Source: Exiguobacterium chiriqhucha RW-2
GTDB lineage: Bacteria; Bacillota; Bacilli; Exiguobacteriales; Exiguobacteriaceae
DNA length: 64,000 nucleotides
Direction of reading: 5' to 3'
NCBI RefSeq assembly: GCF_000416965.1
Contig: NZ_ATCL01000020.1
Coordinates: forward strand, 186,001 to 250,000
In this document: positions 62,667-64,000 of the stretch, piece by piece
Numbering within the stretch: position 1 is the stretch's first letter
How the letters are laid out: each line of letters begins with the position of its first letter
Notes under the pieces: model-generated
Told to the model about the DNA's origin: nothing
The model's database searches: none
The model's input: only the letters and a program-made list of their open reading frames with translations
Translations under genes and position numbers: made by a program

Positions 62667-62697
62667 AAGCCCGCCTTCCTGTGAAGGTGGGCTTTGT
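62667..62697 (+). terminator. Terminator after the PLD-like gene
   Basis: AAGCCCGCCTTC and GAAGGTGGGCTT, with TGTTGTGG after; modest T content. Confidence 0.75.
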
Positions 62698-62730
62698 TGT
62701 GGACGGGCTACCATCGACATGACGACGAAC

Positions 62731-62764
62731 AAAACCCGCCCTCATATATGTGAAGGCGGGTTTT
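62731..62764. terminator. Terminator of the alpha/beta hydrolase gene
   Basis: AAAACCCGCC...GGCGGGTTTT with inner TCA/TGA pairing; works on the minus strand for the hydrolase and on the plus strand as a back-up. Confidence 0.88.
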
Positions 62765-62766
62765 CA

Positions 62767-64000
62767 TCATTTCGTTTCGACTGGATTGAATTCGTTCGTG
62801 AACTCGTAAAGGAACCGGCCCGTGTCGCGGAGGACGTCTGTCTTCCGGTGGAGCGAGAAGTGATCGTATGGGACGGTTTCCGTCTCGATGTTGTTCGTAT
62901 ATTCTTCGAGCAAGAGCGAACTCGCTGGCTCAATCAAGTTGAACTCGCCACCGCGTCCCGAGAAGGAGAACACTTGGACGGAGCGTGGCCACGTCTCAAG
63001 TTTTTCTTGGAACGCCTGCAACCCGTCAGAACTCGGGGACAAATCCCGGATGGCAGGACTGCCGGTATTGATCCCGAAATTACTGGCGGACAGACCGAAG
63101 TTGGCAAGTCGTGTTCCGGCGAACGGACTATCATACGTCACGAACTTATCGACGATGTATTCGTCTTGATTCAAGATATAGTTCGCTGCCGCCACACCGC
63201 CCATGCTGTGACCGATCAAATACATCCGGTCGAACGAACGGTTTCGTTCCTGTTTATAGCGTTCGATCGCCGCATTCAACCACTTCGTCTGGTTGTTGAG
63301 CGATGCCTCGGCATCCTCATATTCAATCCGGACAATCGGTCGGTTCGAGCTGTAGTCATTGATGACGCAATCGGCCGCGCCTTTCACCGTCACGGTACAG
63401 AGGGCACCATCTTTCGCCAGCCCACGCTGTTCCATATACTGCGAGAAGCGGAGGAATGTGCGGTCGGTCCCGAGCAAGCCGTGAACGGCGAACGTCGGGA
63501 TGAACTCGTCCGTCTGCGCCGCTTGGCGAATCGCCTCAGATTTCCGTTCCGTCGTCAACTCTTCTCGAATCGTCACGATCATCAACGCGAGGGTCAAGAC
63601 GAGGATGAAGCCGCCGAAGATGCGAGAACGAATCGACGTCTTGTCCGGATTACCGACGTTTTGACGATATTTCCGCCAAACAAAGAAAGCGACTAGGCCA
63701 AGGACGACGATGATGACGCCTGTGATAATCCACGCCTTGACGTTCGGCACGTGGGCGACGAGCGTCATATTATTTTGACGGCCACCGTACACTTGCCACT
63801 CGACATGTTTCATCGACCGTACATCGAGTCCAGTACCGTCTTCGACGAACACCCCGGTCGGCACGGTCAGATTGAACCGGATATCGGCTTGACGAACGTA
63901 ACGTTCGGCCAGTTGTTTCGGGGAGCCGCTTAAATTCAGACCTGGCAAATCGACGCGGTCGAGCCGCAGGTCGAGGTTCGTGTTCATGACGTATGAGTCA
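62767..64000 (-). CDS. DUF915-type alpha/beta hydrolase with N-terminal membrane-anchored domain, cut by window
   Basis: At least 410 residues; the frame continues past the window end, so the true start is outside (the first ATG at 63987 is preceded in frame by further sense codons). The N-terminal visible part (about 1-100) is strand-rich and ends in LVAHVPNVK before a transmembrane helix, reminiscent of LppM-like DUF3153 domains. A second helix follows (about 120-140). The C-terminal half is a DUF915 hydrolase: FAVHGLLGTDRTF, nucleophile GHSMGGVAAANY, VTYDSPFAG with the acid region, and PYDHFSLH with the catalytic His. The active site should face outside the cell. Confidence 0.83.
   Translation of the reverse strand, partial: DSYVMNTNLDLRLDRVDLPGLNLSGSPKQLAERYVRQADIRFNLTVPTGVFVEDGTGLDVRSMKHVEWQVYGGRQNNMTLVAHVPNVKAWIITGVIIVVLGLVAFFVWRKYRQNVGNPDKTSIRSRIFGGFILVLTLALMIVTIREELTTERKSEAIRQAAQTDEFIPTFAVHGLLGTDRTFLRFSQYMEQRGLAKDGALCTVTVKGAADCVINDYSSNRPIVRIEYEDAEASLNNQTKWLNAAIERYKQERNRSFDRMYLIGHSMGGVAAANYILNQDEYIVDKFVTYDSPFAGTRLANFGLSASNFGINTGSPAIRDLSPSSDGLQAFQEKLETWPRSVQVFSFSGRGGEFNLIEPASSLLLEEYTNNIETETVPYDHFSLHRKTDVLRDTGRFLYEFTNEFNPVETK

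Noticed and set aside
62719-63696. Plus-strand open frame of 325 codons
   Set aside because: Lies entirely opposite the DUF915 hydrolase gene, has no ribosome-binding site and an arginine/valine-heavy composition typical of antisense frames.

Overview
The window is a contiguous chromosomal piece of a low-to-mid GC (about half G+C) Bacillota member of the Bacillales. Gene order, T-box leaders, CodY, FapR, cre and Rex-type sites and the protein sequences all resemble Bacillus relatives. The particular mix (high use of GTC/GAC/CTC codons, mtnN joined to fabHA, rodA beside fabI, no sporulation genes) makes me think of Exiguobacterium, but that genus call is inference. No rRNA, tRNA, CRISPR array, prophage or complete insertion sequence is visible, so this is core chromosome.

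Layout: 1-9600 holds a recD2 fragment, alaS with an alanine T-box, ireB, ruvX, a DUF1292 gene, mltG, an O-methyltransferase, udk, greA and mtnN (the B. subtilis yrrC-to-mtnN neighbourhood). 9600-38500 follows the B. subtilis fabHA-to-fabI neighbourhood: FapR-type operator, fabH-fabF, three oligopeptide-binding proteins, trpS with a tryptophan T-box on the minus strand, oppBCDF, an HD hydrolase, spx, mecA, cls, coiA, pepF, a small RNA matching RsaE/RoxS, spxH, a CYTH protein, relQ, nadK, a pseudouridine synthase, rodA and fabI. 38500-50300 is more variable: a YjcG-type phosphoesterase, a PgpA/PAP2 lipid phosphatase cluster with two orphan genes, a cre-controlled PRD regulator plus ascorbate-type PTS, orphan genes, a GNAT acetyltransferase, an alpha/beta hydrolase, an FMN reductase and a CvfC-like protein. 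50300-64000 holds a BsuPI-domain lipoprotein, nadE, a gene-free structured segment, bdbC, ccpC-dapL, cydAB, ktrC, a HAD phosphatase, rnjA, a variant PLD protein and an alpha/beta hydrolase cut by the window end.

How the parts work together: peptide uptake (opp) carries CodY-like boxes at three transcription units, which fits repression in rich medium. Fatty-acid elongation genes at two separate places share the same 17-bp FapR-like palindrome. Disulfide-stress control is concentrated in one stretch: Spx, the MecA adaptor and the Spx-degradation adaptor SpxH. Redox control appears as the RsaE/RoxS-like RNA with a Rex-like box at its 5' end and as the cydAB oxidase.

The most rewarding items for a second look are the RsaE/RoxS-like RNA at 32295-32434, the structured gene-free segment at 52130-52440, the cysteine-less membrane-anchored peptide-binding protein at 11919, the PLD protein with Glu in place of Asp in both HKD motifs, and two genes whose putative Shine-Dalgarno and start codon are separated by a perfect hairpin. 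I found no clearly unprecedented multi-gene system.
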